A stretch of 64,000 nt of DNA from Vibrio artabrorum (GCF_024347295.1 NZ_AP025458.1:1488001-1552000); one strand, 5' to 3'; counted from the stretch's first letter, positions 1 to 8,889 are shown. The notes: a model not told the origin generated them from the sequence alone. Numbers and translations: made by a program.

Positions 1-204
1 GAACAAGTCCATACCAAGAAAAAATCGATTGACCTTGATTATCGTGTATGGGAAAAGCTTTCACAACGAGCGAATGAGTTGGATTGCACGTTATCAGATG
101 CCATTGAGTATTTGGTGAGTGAGGCCTCTCGTAGTGAACAAGCAAGTAAGAAAGTGACTAGTATCAAAGAAGACCTGAGTAAGCTTCTTTTTGACGACAA
201 ATAA
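1..204 (+). CDS. matP: MatP, macrodomain Ter protein (C-terminal part, cut by window edge)
   Basis: The first 67 codons in frame 1 end in TAA at 202-204 and form the C-terminal part of a protein whose start lies outside the window. The stretch KKKSIDLDYRVWEKL followed by a helical tail matches what I know of the MatP ribbon-helix-helix and C-terminal coiled coil (E. coli has RKKSIDLEFIVWQRL). MatP binds 13-bp matS sites and organises the terminus region, delaying segregation of sister termini. Two perfect matS sites and a dif site lie in this window, which supports the call independently. The N-terminal four-helix DNA-binding region cannot be checked. Confidence 0.88.
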   Translation, partial: EQVHTKKKSIDLDYRVWEKLSQRANELDCTLSDAIEYLVSEASRSEQASKKVTSIKEDLSKLLFDDK

Positions 205-227
205 TCATTAATGGTAGTGGTGGTATA

Positions 228-536
228 ATGATGTACGTAATTTTAATTGGCGCAATAGTGATTTTTTGGCTCGTAGCCATTGATAGACCCGTGTTAAAAA
301 TAAAATTCAATGATGGATCTATCGAACAGGTTAAAGGACACCTCCCACCGGGTTTCAAGCATAACCTTCAAGCCATTGGTCATCAGAATGCCTTTAAAGG
401 GCAACTTAAAGTCTATGCTAAGCGTTCTGGCTACCATCTCAAATTCACTAAAGATATACCTAAAAGTGTACAACAACGTATTCGCAACGTGTTTCCACAC
501 AATGGCTTTAAAGCAAAGGGGTCAAAGCGGGCATAA
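228..536 (+). CDS. DUF3634-like small membrane protein
   Basis: This 102-residue protein has one N-terminal membrane segment (about residues 3-18) followed by a basic soluble domain with the stretches KGHLPPGFKHNLQAIGH and RIRNVFPHNGF. It starts 23 bp after matP, with a purine-rich GGTGG before the first of two ATGs. The pattern resembles a small conserved gammaproteobacterial family that I recall as DUF3634; the family name is from memory. Function is unknown. Position suggests cotranscription with matP, which is inference. Confidence 0.62.
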   Translation: MMYVILIGAIVIFWLVAIDRPVLKIKFNDGSIEQVKGHLPPGFKHNLQAIGHQNAFKGQLKVYAKRSGYHLKFTKDIPKSVQQRIRNVFPHNGFKAKGSKRA

Positions 537-643
537 CGGCTGAAAGTTGCACCTAGGCTTGAATTTGTCATACTTTGTTGGTCCTCAACCCACTGAAACC
601 GCCGTCATACTGTCCTCTACTTTTATCATAAATAGAGAACGTT

Positions 644-955
644 ATGAGATATCTAGTATTTTTGTTCTATTTCTTATCTTCAGTTGTCGTTTCCGATGAC
701 GCGCTAATTAACCCTGTAGCACAAAAGATAAAAGCCTCTATTATTAAAGGCCTCAATAAAGATAATGTTGAACTTAATGGTTATTGTGATCTGATGATTG
801 AGATGAGGCATTCGAAAGGCTATGCGAAAATTAAAAAGGTTAGGGCATCTGGCGATAGCAAAGCGTGTAAGCATGCGAAAAATTATTTACCTAAAAGGAA
901 AAAGTACAAATACAGTTTTCCCGAAAAGTACATTCGCCTCCACTTAACTGAATAA
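644..955 (+). CDS. Small exported protein with a TolA/TonB C-terminal-like domain
   Basis: This 103-residue product has an N-terminal signal peptide (hydrophobic residues 3-16) and then essentially one domain. Its order of features resembles domain III of TolA: a helix, a Cys-containing strand (YCDLMIEM), a glycine turn, the motif ASGDSKACKHA, and a final strand ending IRLHLTE. Two cysteines sit where TolA domain III has its disulfide pair. There is no TolA-type membrane anchor plus long helix, so the product should be a free periplasmic domain. TolA domain III is the coreceptor for filamentous phages, and several vibriophages of that type integrate at dif, which lies 1.9 kb away. A role in phage interaction is speculation; fold similarity is by eye only. 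Confidence 0.6.
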   Translation: MRYLVFLFYFLSSVVVSDDALINPVAQKIKASIIKGLNKDNVELNGYCDLMIEMRHSKGYAKIKKVRASGDSKACKHAKNYLPKRKKYKYSFPEKYIRLHLTE

Positions 956-1077
956 CTCACCTTAGAGCACTATAACTTGTAGCTTCTGATTTCATTAAAA
1001 CAATTTCGTGAACCCATCTCTAACTTCTATTAATATAACGTTTATTATAAAGACAAAACATGTAGGCAAGAATATTT

Positions 1078-2319
1078 TTGGTTAAGGAGACGTTGAGGTT
1101 GTTGTTAGATAGTAGGAATCATTCGGCTGAGGTGATTGAGATATCGAGAAAGGTCTCTATCAATGTTGAAGCTCGTTTCAGCCGATGGCTCATCTCATCG
1201 GAGTATAAGCTTGACCAGTCAACAGTCGACTCGTTACTGAGTTTAGAAAATCGGTATTGTGATAGCGTCATATTTGATGAGTCTGATCGAGTCTCTTACA
1301 ATCAACGTATTTTATTGCGTTGTGAACAGGATAGAGTTAATGCTCGCCGCGAAAAAGTGGCCGCGAAACAGCAAACATTGCGCTACGTCATCGATGATGT
1401 CAGCAATACCGCATCTGAGCTTATGCTTGCAAAGCTTCAAGGAACCTTAATTAGCTCGTTGTTCACACATTTACCCGATTATAATCAATTTGCGAGTGTG
1501 GCTTATTCTCCATCCTTAAGCTTTCCTAAACTCCATGAAATATCAGCAAAAAGCAGAACATTGAGCATGAGCTTAAATGAATTTGTTTCCAACCGTGAGT
1601 TCACTGAAAAATACGGTAAGAAATCCAAGATAGTCTTAGATCCTAAAGTGGCTGCTCGACAGATAGGCATAGATAATTGCCGCTTACTATTTCCGTTACT
1701 CATGAGCCAGCAATTGATTAAGTGGAATGACAATAACATCAAGCATATCACGCCTAAAGTTTGGCAACATTTAGTCGTCACAGCCAATGCCACACGTATT
1801 CGACTTGAAGAGACAACAGTTAAAAATCCTGATGTTGGGATCCTTCTCGGAGTGTTAAGAGTGCTGCCTTTATTTCTGATTTGTAACCACTTTACTTCAA
1901 CGTTTGAAGATGCATTGGTTAAAACTATGCTCGGATATCGAGATGCCAGTGACAGACATGATGAATATTATGCTTGTACAGAAGTTCTTCCAAACACCAA
2001 GTTCCTTGAAGCCATGGTAGAGCAATTGGAGCTTAAGTTACTGGAAAGGCTTATCGAATTTATAGATTGGACGCCGAGTAATCAGTATATAAAACTGGCT
2101 CTTTTTGAAGAAATCAATGATATTCCTGCACTTGAACGAACGGTTTATGGCACAGCGCTCGCTCAAGGTAGAAAATTCTCGATATTTGAAGCGTTAGATA
2201 ACAGCGGCCTTTTTAATGTTAAACATATCCCGTACTGGTTCTCGACTGTACAAATATCCACTCCGACGGTATCGAAACTTCGAAGTAGAGTGCCAGGCAA
2301 GTTGACTACGATGATGTAG
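1078..2319 (+). CDS. HDOD-like domain protein, function unknown
   Basis: This 413-residue soluble protein has no membrane segment. Residues about 200-290 (KVAARQIGIDNCRLLFPLLM, then a VWQHLVVTANATRIRLEE helix, then GILLGVLRVLPLFLI) follow the helical order of HDOD domains, which are catalytically dead HD relatives used in signalling. The metal-binding HD pair is absent. The only start near the 5' end is TTG at 1078; the frame is closed by TAG at 1063, and the first internal ATG is more than 100 codons later, so the start is uncertain or the gene is 5'-truncated. It ends 510 bp before dif. The HDOD call is from pattern reading and could be wrong. Confidence 0.55.
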   Translation: MVKETLRLLLDSRNHSAEVIEISRKVSINVEARFSRWLISSEYKLDQSTVDSLLSLENRYCDSVIFDESDRVSYNQRILLRCEQDRVNARREKVAAKQQTLRYVIDDVSNTASELMLAKLQGTLISSLFTHLPDYNQFASVAYSPSLSFPKLHEISAKSRTLSMSLNEFVSNREFTEKYGKKSKIVLDPKVAARQIGIDNCRLLFPLLMSQQLIKWNDNNIKHITPKVWQHLVVTANATRIRLEETTVKNPDVGILLGVLRVLPLFLICNHFTSTFEDALVKTMLGYRDASDRHDEYYACTEVLPNTKFLEAMVEQLELKLLERLIEFIDWTPSNQYIKLALFEEINDIPALERTVYGTALAQGRKFSIFEALDNSGLFNVKHIPYWFSTVQISTPTVSKLRSRVPGKLTTMM

Positions 2320-2829
2320 AAAACAATAGATGCAGAGCACAACACGCTTAACGAACATGATAACTATTTTGTTGCACTGTCACTTATAATCGTCATTTTA
2401 ATAAAGACTTTAGAGCGAGATTCTATAGTTAGACTCAACGCAAGTCGAATCCTGAACAGCATAGCTCGCGTCAGAAACACTGTCCGTGGGGCAAATTTTC
2501 ATAAACCGTTCATTGGCCAAAACAAACTCACGAACAAGTAATTCAAAGTCGATCTCTACTGACTAGTGATGCAGAGAGAGGCACGACGCGACTGGAAATT
2601 CTGGGTAACGAAAGAAGCTAACATGTTCAGACTTCAACACAGAACCACATTCAATGGATTCTATGGATTAAAGTGTTTAGTTGTCACGCTGACCGCAACG
2701 AAAATCCAGAGATTAAGCAGATGTGGGCACACATTGCAAAAAAGTACAACGGGCTAGGATTAAACGCGATTTCAATGACTTGTACAGGATTAGTGTTGAT
2801 GGCAGCCACTCCAAATAAAGCACTACCTC
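2320..2829. other. Gene-poor interval next to dif
   Basis: About 510 bp hold no convincing gene. Short overlapping open frames at 2566-2757 and 2673-2855 lack ribosome binding sites and recognisable domains, and one runs through dif. I saw no second dif-like site, transposase or terminal repeat. This may be decayed mobile-element DNA or a plain spacer around the resolution site. Confidence 0.5.
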
Positions 2830-2857
2830 AGTGCGTATTATGTATATTATGTTAAAT
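2830..2857 (+). other. dif: dif, chromosome dimer resolution site for XerC/XerD
   Basis: The 28 bases consist of the XerC arm AGTGCGTATTA, the 6-bp central region TGTATA and the XerD arm TTATGTTAAAT. The XerD arm and centre are identical to the E. coli dif sequence as I remember it. The XerC arm differs from the V. cholerae dif1 arm (AGTGCGCATTA) by one base. The chromosome 2 site of vibrios has a different centre, so this is the chromosome 1 type. It lies between matP and ccoN, the same neighbourhood in which V. cholerae carries dif1 and its CTX/TLC phage array. Here no prophage is inserted to the right; the vpsS-like gene begins within 140 bp. Confidence 0.93.
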
Positions 2858-2954
2858 TGTATCTGAGGTTTATAGTGTTTGACCTTATATGTAATACCCT
2901 GCCTTTACCGAGTTAAGATTGTATTTAACACTTAGGCTATTTACCATAAAATAC

Positions 2955-3000
2955 CTAATAAACATATTTCCTAATCTTCGATTAAGAATATGTTTATTAG
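2955..3000 (-). terminator. Large inverted repeat at the 3' end of the vpsS-like gene
   Basis: Arms CTAATAAACATATT (2955-2968) and AATATGTTTATTAG (2987-3000) are perfect inverse complements, and an inner stem TAATC-TTC-GATTA continues the hairpin. The kinase stop codon lies within the right arm. Read on the minus strand, a TTTT run follows, so a terminator is plausible despite the AT-rich stem. Confidence 0.55.
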
Positions 3001-4721
3001 ATCTTAAGCATTAATCTATTAATCGCTTCTGTTATTTCTTGCGTTCTTACTGGCTTAGTCACGAAATCATTCATTCCTACGGCCAAACACGAAAGTCGAT
3101 CTTCTCTTGATGTGTGTGCTGTTAGTGCGACAATTGGAGTTTTGATGTTTAACTCTCTTATGTATTTAGTTGTCGTTAAACCATCCATAACTGGCATAGA
3201 CACATCCATCAAGATAATGTCGATTGGGTCCTTGTCTCTTTCAATAAAGTTAATGGCTTCTTCACCATTACTGACAATGAAAACGTTATGGCCTTGTCGT
3301 GTTAATATGAGCTTAATCACCATTTGATTCGTTGGGTTGTCTTCGACAACTAAAACTGAATAGCAGTTTCTGAGTTCTCTTGAGGAGCTTTTCTCTTCAT
3401 CGTGAGCTAGATTGTTCGTTACTCGAGTAAGAATCGGTAACTGTACCTCGAATTTCGATCCTTTTCCTGGCTCACTCTCTACCGATATGCGTCCATTCAT
3501 CAGTTCTACCAGTCGCTTGGTTATCGCCAAGCCCAAACCAGTACCACCAAATCTACGTGTGATTGTACTATCAGCTTGCACGAATGGACTGAACAACGAC
3601 GAACGTTGCTGCGAATTGATGCCAATCCCAGTGTCTTCTACTGAGATATAAAACGAGCTCGCTTGGGATTGAATAGAAACATGAACATGTCCATGCTCAG
3701 TAAACTTAATCGCGTTACCGATCAGGTTAAATAAAATTTGAGCTAAGCGGCTTGGATCGATGTAATGAAGTTCACCTCCAGAGATGTCGCTGGTTACCAT
3801 TAGTGCCAACCCTTTATTGTCAGCAGCCTTCTTTTGTTCAGAAATAACAAAAGTTACAGTGTCTCTTACGTTGCTCCATTGAGGTGTCAGCGAAAAGCAT
3901 CCTGATTCGATTTTTGAGAAATCCAGTACGTCACTGATGATCGCTAACAAAAGTTCAGACGATGTACTCATATTAAACAGTATTGTGCACTGTTCTTGAT
4001 TTAACTGGGTGGAGTTTAGCGTTTCTATCAAGCCGATTATTGCGTTCAGTGGTGTTCTTAATTCATGGCTCATCATCGCTAAGAATTCAGACTTTGCCCT
4101 ATTCGCTCTTTCAGCCTCTTTTCTGGCTGTAACTAGTTCTGCCGTACGTTCTCGGACAGTGGCTTCAAGCTTTTCCTTGTTTTCAATATCAAAAATTGCT
4201 CTCTCAATGAGTGGGCGAAAACGGTTTAAGGTCGCTTTGGTTTCGATACTAAAATGTTTGGGGTTGGAATGAATAAAAATGATAACAGATTGTGTTAATC
4301 CGCTATTAATACCTGTAATTAGTACTGAATTGATTTGATCGAGAATTATCGGATGCAAAGAATTGAATTCACCCAAAGATCTTGGTTCAAAAAGAATGGC
4401 GCATTCACCATTTATGACCCGTGATAATTTACCACAATCCGTCCAATCAACCAGTTCAAAGACTTTGTTATTGGTCAATAGAGTTTTGAATTTACCTTCT
4501 TTTCCTCCCCTTGATACGACAATAAAGTCGTCAAATTTAATGTACTTCCTTAATACTAATTCAAGGCTTGAGAATATCTCAGATATGTTACTCGCCTTAC
4601 TGATTGCCGAGATAGTTGATAAAATAACCCTATTCTCTTCGGCTAATTTTCGTTCGCGCGATTTTGATTTTTGCAGTTCAATACGAGCTTCTTGTAGTGC
4701 TTCTTGACCTTGAGAACCCAT
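2997..4721 (-). CDS. vpsS: Hybrid sensor histidine kinase, VpsS-like
   Basis: The 574-residue protein has a GAF-like region (about 35-180), a short coiled coil (180-210), a HisKA domain with MSHELRTP and phospho-His at H219, an ATPase domain with N box at N336, DTGIG (363-367) and GTGLGLAI (393-400), and a C-terminal receiver with the phospho-acceptor in LMDVSMPVMDG at D506. It has no membrane segment and no Hpt domain, so an external Hpt protein is needed. In V. cholerae VpsS feeds LuxU and promotes biofilm with its FIST partner VpsV/NosP. The start ATG overlaps the FIST stop by one base (TAATG), indicating translational coupling. The ortholog name rests on domain order and position before ccoN. 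Confidence 0.8.
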   Translation of the reverse strand: MGSQGQEALQEARIELQKSKSRERKLAEENRVILSTISAISKASNISEIFSSLELVLRKYIKFDDFIVVSRGGKEGKFKTLLTNNKVFELVDWTDCGKLSRVINGECAILFEPRSLGEFNSLHPIILDQINSVLITGINSGLTQSVIIFIHSNPKHFSIETKATLNRFRPLIERAIFDIENKEKLEATVRERTAELVTARKEAERANRAKSEFLAMMSHELRTPLNAIIGLIETLNSTQLNQEQCTILFNMSTSSELLLAIISDVLDFSKIESGCFSLTPQWSNVRDTVTFVISEQKKAADNKGLALMVTSDISGGELHYIDPSRLAQILFNLIGNAIKFTEHGHVHVSIQSQASSFYISVEDTGIGINSQQRSSLFSPFVQADSTITRRFGGTGLGLAITKRLVELMNGRISVESEPGKGSKFEVQLPILTRVTNNLAHDEEKSSSRELRNCYSVLVVEDNPTNQMVIKLILTRQGHNVFIVSNGEEAINFIERDKDPIDIILMDVSMPVMDGLTTTKYIRELNIKTPIVALTAHTSREDRLSCLAVGMNDFVTKPVRTQEITEAINRLMLKI

Positions 4722-5905
4722 TACATTTTTAACCTATAGAACGTTGCAGATGACACCATTAAATTGCCATGCGCATTCTCACCACCAGATAGTCTCCCTT
4801 GCTCACCAAAAGTAAATGGGCAAATATACGGAAGACCATTAAGAGCGTGGTTTATCTGCCTACAGACTTCATCCATGTCTTGTTTAAGCGTTAGCATTGG
4901 TCCTGCACAAAATATATTAATTGCGCCTAGTTTCTCTTCAAGAGCCATATCGTTGTAGTTACCTGAATGAATGATATTAGCCGCTCGGCTGATCAGTTGT
5001 TGCTTAGATCCCTGCATTAAATAGATGGTGTCGCCTTCATTTATATCGGTGAAGAGTTCGATCCCGTCACACTCGGTTTCTCTGATTGAGTGGGATAATT
5101 TGAAATATGGATAGTCGTATGAAGAGCCGACTTTCCTACCCAGTGGATAGACAGAGGACTTTTCAAATATATAACCGTCATCACTGCCACCTAAGTGAAA
5201 ATTCGTCCATTCGTTATAAACGGTGACAGCTGGCCTGTGGTCTATCTCCAACAATATTCGGTTTCTTACTTTGGTCACGGTACCTGAGTAACGTGTAGGT
5301 GTATGACCTGCACTAAAAGATGAGTAAATAGACTGAGAAGAAAATAATACTGTTAATGATATTCCATTGATAGACAGCGAATCTTCGGTAAAAATGCTCC
5401 AATTCCCAGACACCTGATTATCTGCAGCGCTGCCACCAATAATAGGCACTTCAGTACCGAATTTCCTGTCGATGGCTGCCATTACCTTCTCTTCATTGCC
5501 TGGCGTGGAATGAAGAAGGATAAGATCTGGGATTTCACCTTCTCGGTTAGCGTTCTTGAGTGCTTTATCGATAGCACAGAAGGTACTTCGGTCTATAGAG
5601 TCTGCAAAGTGTTCAATTCCTGTACCGTAAGCGTTGATCCCCGAGTCATAAATGATGAGAACCCCAATCACTGGACCAGAATGAAACCCAGTTTCAGTCA
5701 TAATACCGTGACAAGTGGTACAACCATGTATCGGAGTGTTAGGAAGTGCATCCACCAAATATTTCTGCACAGCGAGTGTCGAGTACTCTTCTGTGCAATA
5801 ACAAATAAGACAAGCAATATCCTCGAGTTTTTCTGCCTCGCTGAGCAACTCTTTAACGGCTATCTTATCATCTAAGGAATAAGATACTTTTGATAGAAAT
5901 TTCAT
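4721..5905 (-). CDS. vpsV: FIST-domain sensor protein, VpsV/NosP-like
   Basis: This 394-residue cytoplasmic protein shows FIST N-terminal features (ICYCTEEY, HGCTTCHGIMT, IIGGSAADNQVSGNW) and a FIST_C region near the end (FCAGPMLTLKQDMDEVCRQI, PFTFGEQGRLSGG). FIST proteins of this type bind heme and sense nitric oxide in several bacteria, inhibiting an adjacent kinase, as described for the V. cholerae VpsV/VpsS pair. The gene is the first of a two-gene unit with the hybrid kinase, overlapping it by one base. Heme or NO binding here is inferred from the pairing. Confidence 0.8.
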   Translation of the reverse strand: MKFLSKVSYSLDDKIAVKELLSEAEKLEDIACLICYCTEEYSTLAVQKYLVDALPNTPIHGCTTCHGIMTETGFHSGPVIGVLIIYDSGINAYGTGIEHFADSIDRSTFCAIDKALKNANREGEIPDLILLHSTPGNEEKVMAAIDRKFGTEVPIIGGSAADNQVSGNWSIFTEDSLSINGISLTVLFSSQSIYSSFSAGHTPTRYSGTVTKVRNRILLEIDHRPAVTVYNEWTNFHLGGSDDGYIFEKSSVYPLGRKVGSSYDYPYFKLSHSIRETECDGIELFTDINEGDTIYLMQGSKQQLISRAANIIHSGNYNDMALEEKLGAINIFCAGPMLTLKQDMDEVCRQINHALNGLPYICPFTFGEQGRLSGGENAHGNLMVSSATFYRLKM

Positions 5906-6019
5906 AGAATCTTGAAAAATTTACTCATAGTCTCTTTATAACACTTATAAGCACTATGTTTCACTAATCCCGGTATTTTTCCATCGAAATAATCGAGGAG
6001 CTACTAACATTTTGAACGG

Positions 6020-6385
6020 TCACTCTTGAAAGATTTTCACATTAAATGTAACTGCCTGTTGTGTAAATGTAACAAGCATTGACGGTGTCTTATCGCTCGT
6101 TTGCAATAGCCAATTCGATGGTTCTTTTTCTTCCAAAATACCGTTGCCATTATAGCCAATAGAGAATGCCCCTATTTCCGACGCTTTAATGGAATACCCC
6201 AAGTCATTGTCCAAAATCAAAATGCTATGCTTATCAGTTCCAATTTCACAAGGCTTTGAAACTATGCACTTTATTGTTTCGTTATTCTCATGGTTTATCG
6301 TTCTCCAAATAAATGCTGTTATCAAGACAGCCAACATGATGATTATTTGAACAAGCCTTGCTTTTGTTAGCTTTTGTGCCGCCAT
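6020..6385 (-). CDS. Small membrane-anchored protein, function unknown
   Basis: The product of 121 residues has one N-terminal membrane segment (about 10-27) and a short outer domain with two cysteines (KCIVSKPC) and a strand-rich end. I chose the ATG at 6385 because GAG lies 6 bases upstream; the longer reading would begin at a TTG at 6409 with poor context. The gene lies divergent to ccoN and its position matches a hypothetical gene between vpsV and ccoN in V. cholerae. The two-Cys pattern near an oxidase operon hints at redox or copper chemistry, but I do not recognise the family. Confidence 0.65.
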   Translation of the reverse strand: MAAQKLTKARLVQIIIMLAVLITAFIWRTINHENNETIKCIVSKPCEIGTDKHSILILDNDLGYSIKASEIGAFSIGYNGNGILEEKEPSNWLLQTSDKTPSMLVTFTQQAVTFNVKIFQE

Positions 6386-6643
6386 TTTTATCTCGATTCC
6401 TTGTAACAAAGTTCAAAGTTTTTAAATAAAAAATCAATTCCTGACCATGCGTAAGGTTACTACTCTGTCATTGATTTGTTAATTCACGTATAGTGTTGCG
6501 TTGAAAATGCCACTTTTTTTTAAAATCAGCAAGTGGAAATAACGCCCTGAATAGGTTGAATTTCCTTTTCTAATTTGGGTGGCATTACGACGTGAGTCGT
6601 GTTGGAAGTAAAGTGTAGTAAATAAGAAATTGGAAGCATGCAA

Positions 6644-8071
6644 ATGAGCCAAGAAAAGCAGCTTGAACAAAACTACAACTATACGGTCGTCCGTCAATTT
6701 ACCCTAGTTACCATTCTGTGGGGAATTGTCGGTATGGGCGTTGGTGTTTTGATTGCCGCTCAATTAGTTTGGCCACAGCTAAACTTTGATACGCCGTGGC
6801 TGACGTACAGTCGTTTACGTCCCCTGCATACTAATGCGGTTATTTTTGCGTTCGGTACAAGTGCGCTGTTTGCAACATCATATTATGTTGTGCAACGTAC
6901 CTGTCAAACGCGTCTCTTCGGTGGTCCTCTCGTAGCCTTTACCTTTTGGGGTTGGCAAGCGATTATCCTATCCGCTGCAATAACTTTACCGTTAGGCTTG
7001 ACCTCGGGTAAAGAGTACGCAGAACTAGAATGGCCAATCGATATTGCGATTACTCTTGTATGGGTAGCTTATGCGATCGTGTTCTTCGGAACCATGATTA
7101 AACGTAAGACATCACACATATACGTCGCAAACTGGTTCTTCGGAGCCTTCATCATCACAGTTGCTGTGTTGCACATCGTTAACAGCTTAGCTGTTCCAGT
7201 CTCTGCGTTTAAGTCGTACTCGATTTATTCCGGTGCGATTGATGCAATGGTGCAATGGTGGTACGGACACAATGCGGTAGGCTTCCTATTGACAGCTGGT
7301 TTCCTTGGTATGATGTACTATTTCGTACCTAAACAAGCTGGTCGCCCCGTTTACTCTTACCGTTTGTCTATCGTTCACTTCTGGGCTCTTGTCTCTCTTT
7401 ATATTTGGGCTGGCCCTCACCACCTACATTACACGGCACTTCCAGACTGGACACAGTCTCTCGGTATGGTGATGTCATTGGTTCTGTTTGCTCCTTCTTG
7501 GGGTGGCATGATCAACGGAATTATGACCCTGTCTGGTGCATGGCACAAACTTCGTTACGATCCTATCTTACGTTTTTTAATCGTCTCTTTATCATTTTAC
7601 GGTATGTCGACTTTCGAAGGTCCGATGATGGCAATTAAAACCGTTAACGCACTGTCTCACTACACGGATTGGACAATTGGTCACGTTCACTCTGGTGCGT
7701 TAGGTTGGGTTGCAATGGTTTCAATTGGTTCTATTTACCACTTGGTACCTAAATTGTTTGGTCAAGAACGTATGTATTCTGTATCCCTAATCAACGTGCA
7801 CTTCTGGTTAGCAACGATTGGTACGGTTTTTTACATTGTTGCTATGTGGATATCAGGTGTAATGCAAGGCTTGATGTGGCGTGCAGTCAATTCTGATGGA
7901 ACATTGACGTACAGTTTTGTTGAATCTGTTGAAGCGTCTTACCCGTTCTACTTTGTCCGTTTCTTAGGGGGAGGTATCTTCCTACTCGGTATGTTCTTAA
8001 TGGCATACAATACGTACAAAACGATTTCAGCACCACAAGATAGCCTCAAAGCTATCCCTCAACCGGCTTAA
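6644..8071 (+). CDS. ccoN: cbb3-type cytochrome c oxidase subunit I
   Basis: CcoN is the catalytic heme-copper subunit of the high-affinity terminal oxidase in the inner membrane, reducing oxygen with electrons from CcoO and CcoP. The 475-residue protein has about twelve membrane segments and the expected histidines ([53 protein letters not shown]). The ATG at 6644 is preferred over 6638 because GGAAG sits 7 bases before it and only 1 base before the other. It heads ccoNOQP. I saw no canonical FNR box in the upstream region, although such operons are often FNR-controlled. Confidence 0.96.
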   Translation: MSQEKQLEQNYNYTVVRQFTLVTILWGIVGMGVGVLIAAQLVWPQLNFDTPWLTYSRLRPLHTNAVIFAFGTSALFATSYYVVQRTCQTRLFGGPLVAFTFWGWQAIILSAAITLPLGLTSGKEYAELEWPIDIAITLVWVAYAIVFFGTMIKRKTSHIYVANWFFGAFIITVAVLHIVNSLAVPVSAFKSYSIYSGAIDAMVQWWYGHNAVGFLLTAGFLGMMYYFVPKQAGRPVYSYRLSIVHFWALVSLYIWAGPHHLHYTALPDWTQSLGMVMSLVLFAPSWGGMINGIMTLSGAWHKLRYDPILRFLIVSLSFYGMSTFEGPMMAIKTVNALSHYTDWTIGHVHSGALGWVAMVSIGSIYHLVPKLFGQERMYSVSLINVHFWLATIGTVFYIVAMWISGVMQGLMWRAVNSDGTLTYSFVESVEASYPFYFVRFLGGGIFLLGMFLMAYNTYKTISAPQDSLKAIPQPA

Positions 8072-8082
8072 GGAGATTGAGA

Positions 8083-8703
8083 ATGAGCTCAAATTCAAAT
8101 AATCGCCATGAGTTAGTAGAGAAGAATGTTGGCCTACTCGCAATCTTGATCGTTATCGCGATCAGTTTTGGTGCTTTGGTCGAAATTACCCCTCTTATTT
8201 TCCAAAAACAGACTACGGAACCTGTAGATAATTTACGCGTTTACTCTGCTCTGGAAATGGAAGGTCGTGATGTTTATATCCGCGAAGGTTGTAACGTATG
8301 TCACAGCCAAATGATTCGTCCTTTCCGCTCTGAAACTGAACGTTACGGTCACTACTCTGTCGCTGGCGAAAGTGTTTGGGAGCACCCATTCCTATGGGGT
8401 TCTAAGCGTACAGGCCCAGATCTGGCGCGTGTTGGTGAACGTTACTCTGATGAGTGGCACCGGGTTCACCTTATCGACCCTCGTGAACTGGTTCCCGAAT
8501 CCAACATGCCTGGTTTTCCATGGCTTGCTGAGAACGTACTTGATGGCAAATTGACTCAACAGAAGCTTGAACTCTTCCGTAATCAATTTGGTGTGCCTTA
8601 CACAGATGAACAAATTGCTAACGCGAAACAAGATGTTGAAGGAAAAACAGAGATGGATGCAATCATCGCGTACCTTCAATCGCTTGGCCACGCAATGAAA
8701 TAA
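8083..8703 (+). CDS. ccoO: cbb3-type cytochrome c oxidase subunit II, monoheme cytochrome c
   Basis: CcoO passes electrons from CcoP to the CcoN active site. The 206-residue protein has one N-terminal membrane anchor (about 15-35) and a periplasmic domain with a single heme c motif CNVCH and the typical [23 protein letters not shown] and [11 protein letters not shown] stretches, whose Met is a likely axial ligand. The ATG at 8083 follows AGGAG at 8 bases; the frame also opens at a TTG 6 bases earlier. It starts 11 bp after ccoN. Confidence 0.95.
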   Translation: MSSNSNNRHELVEKNVGLLAILIVIAISFGALVEITPLIFQKQTTEPVDNLRVYSALEMEGRDVYIREGCNVCHSQMIRPFRSETERYGHYSVAGESVWEHPFLWGSKRTGPDLARVGERYSDEWHRVHLIDPRELVPESNMPGFPWLAENVLDGKLTQQKLELFRNQFGVPYTDEQIANAKQDVEGKTEMDAIIAYLQSLGHAMK

Positions 8704-8712
8704 GGAATAATT

Positions 8713-8889
8713 ATGGACATTATTACATTTCAAAGTGTTTGGACTGTGACTGTTTTTGCTTGCTTCATTGGCATCGTTTGGTGGGCATATGGCAAGAATC
8801 GTAAATCACGTTTCGACGAAGATGCGAACCTTGTGTTTGCAGACGATGAGCCTGCAACAAGTTCTAAAAATCAAGGAGTGACAAAGTAA
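8713..8889 (+). CDS. ccoQ: cbb3-type oxidase small subunit CcoQ
   Basis: A 58-residue frame beginning MDIITFQSVW has one membrane segment (about residues 9-25), then YGKNRKSRFDEDANLVF, typical of CcoQ, the small stabilising subunit. It sits between ccoO and ccoP, 9 bp after the former, with AAGGAA before the ATG, and overlaps ccoP by one base (TAATG). Confidence 0.92.
   Translation: MDIITFQSVWTVTVFACFIGIVWWAYGKNRKSRFDEDANLVFADDEPATSSKNQGVTK

Noticed and set aside
2566..2855. Short open frames left of and across dif
   Set aside because: No ribosome binding site, no recognisable domain, and one frame reads through dif, which is a functional DNA site.
6386..6643. FNR box for ccoN
   Set aside because: TTGAT occurs at 6471 and ATCAA at 6433, but neither has the inverted partner at the right spacing.
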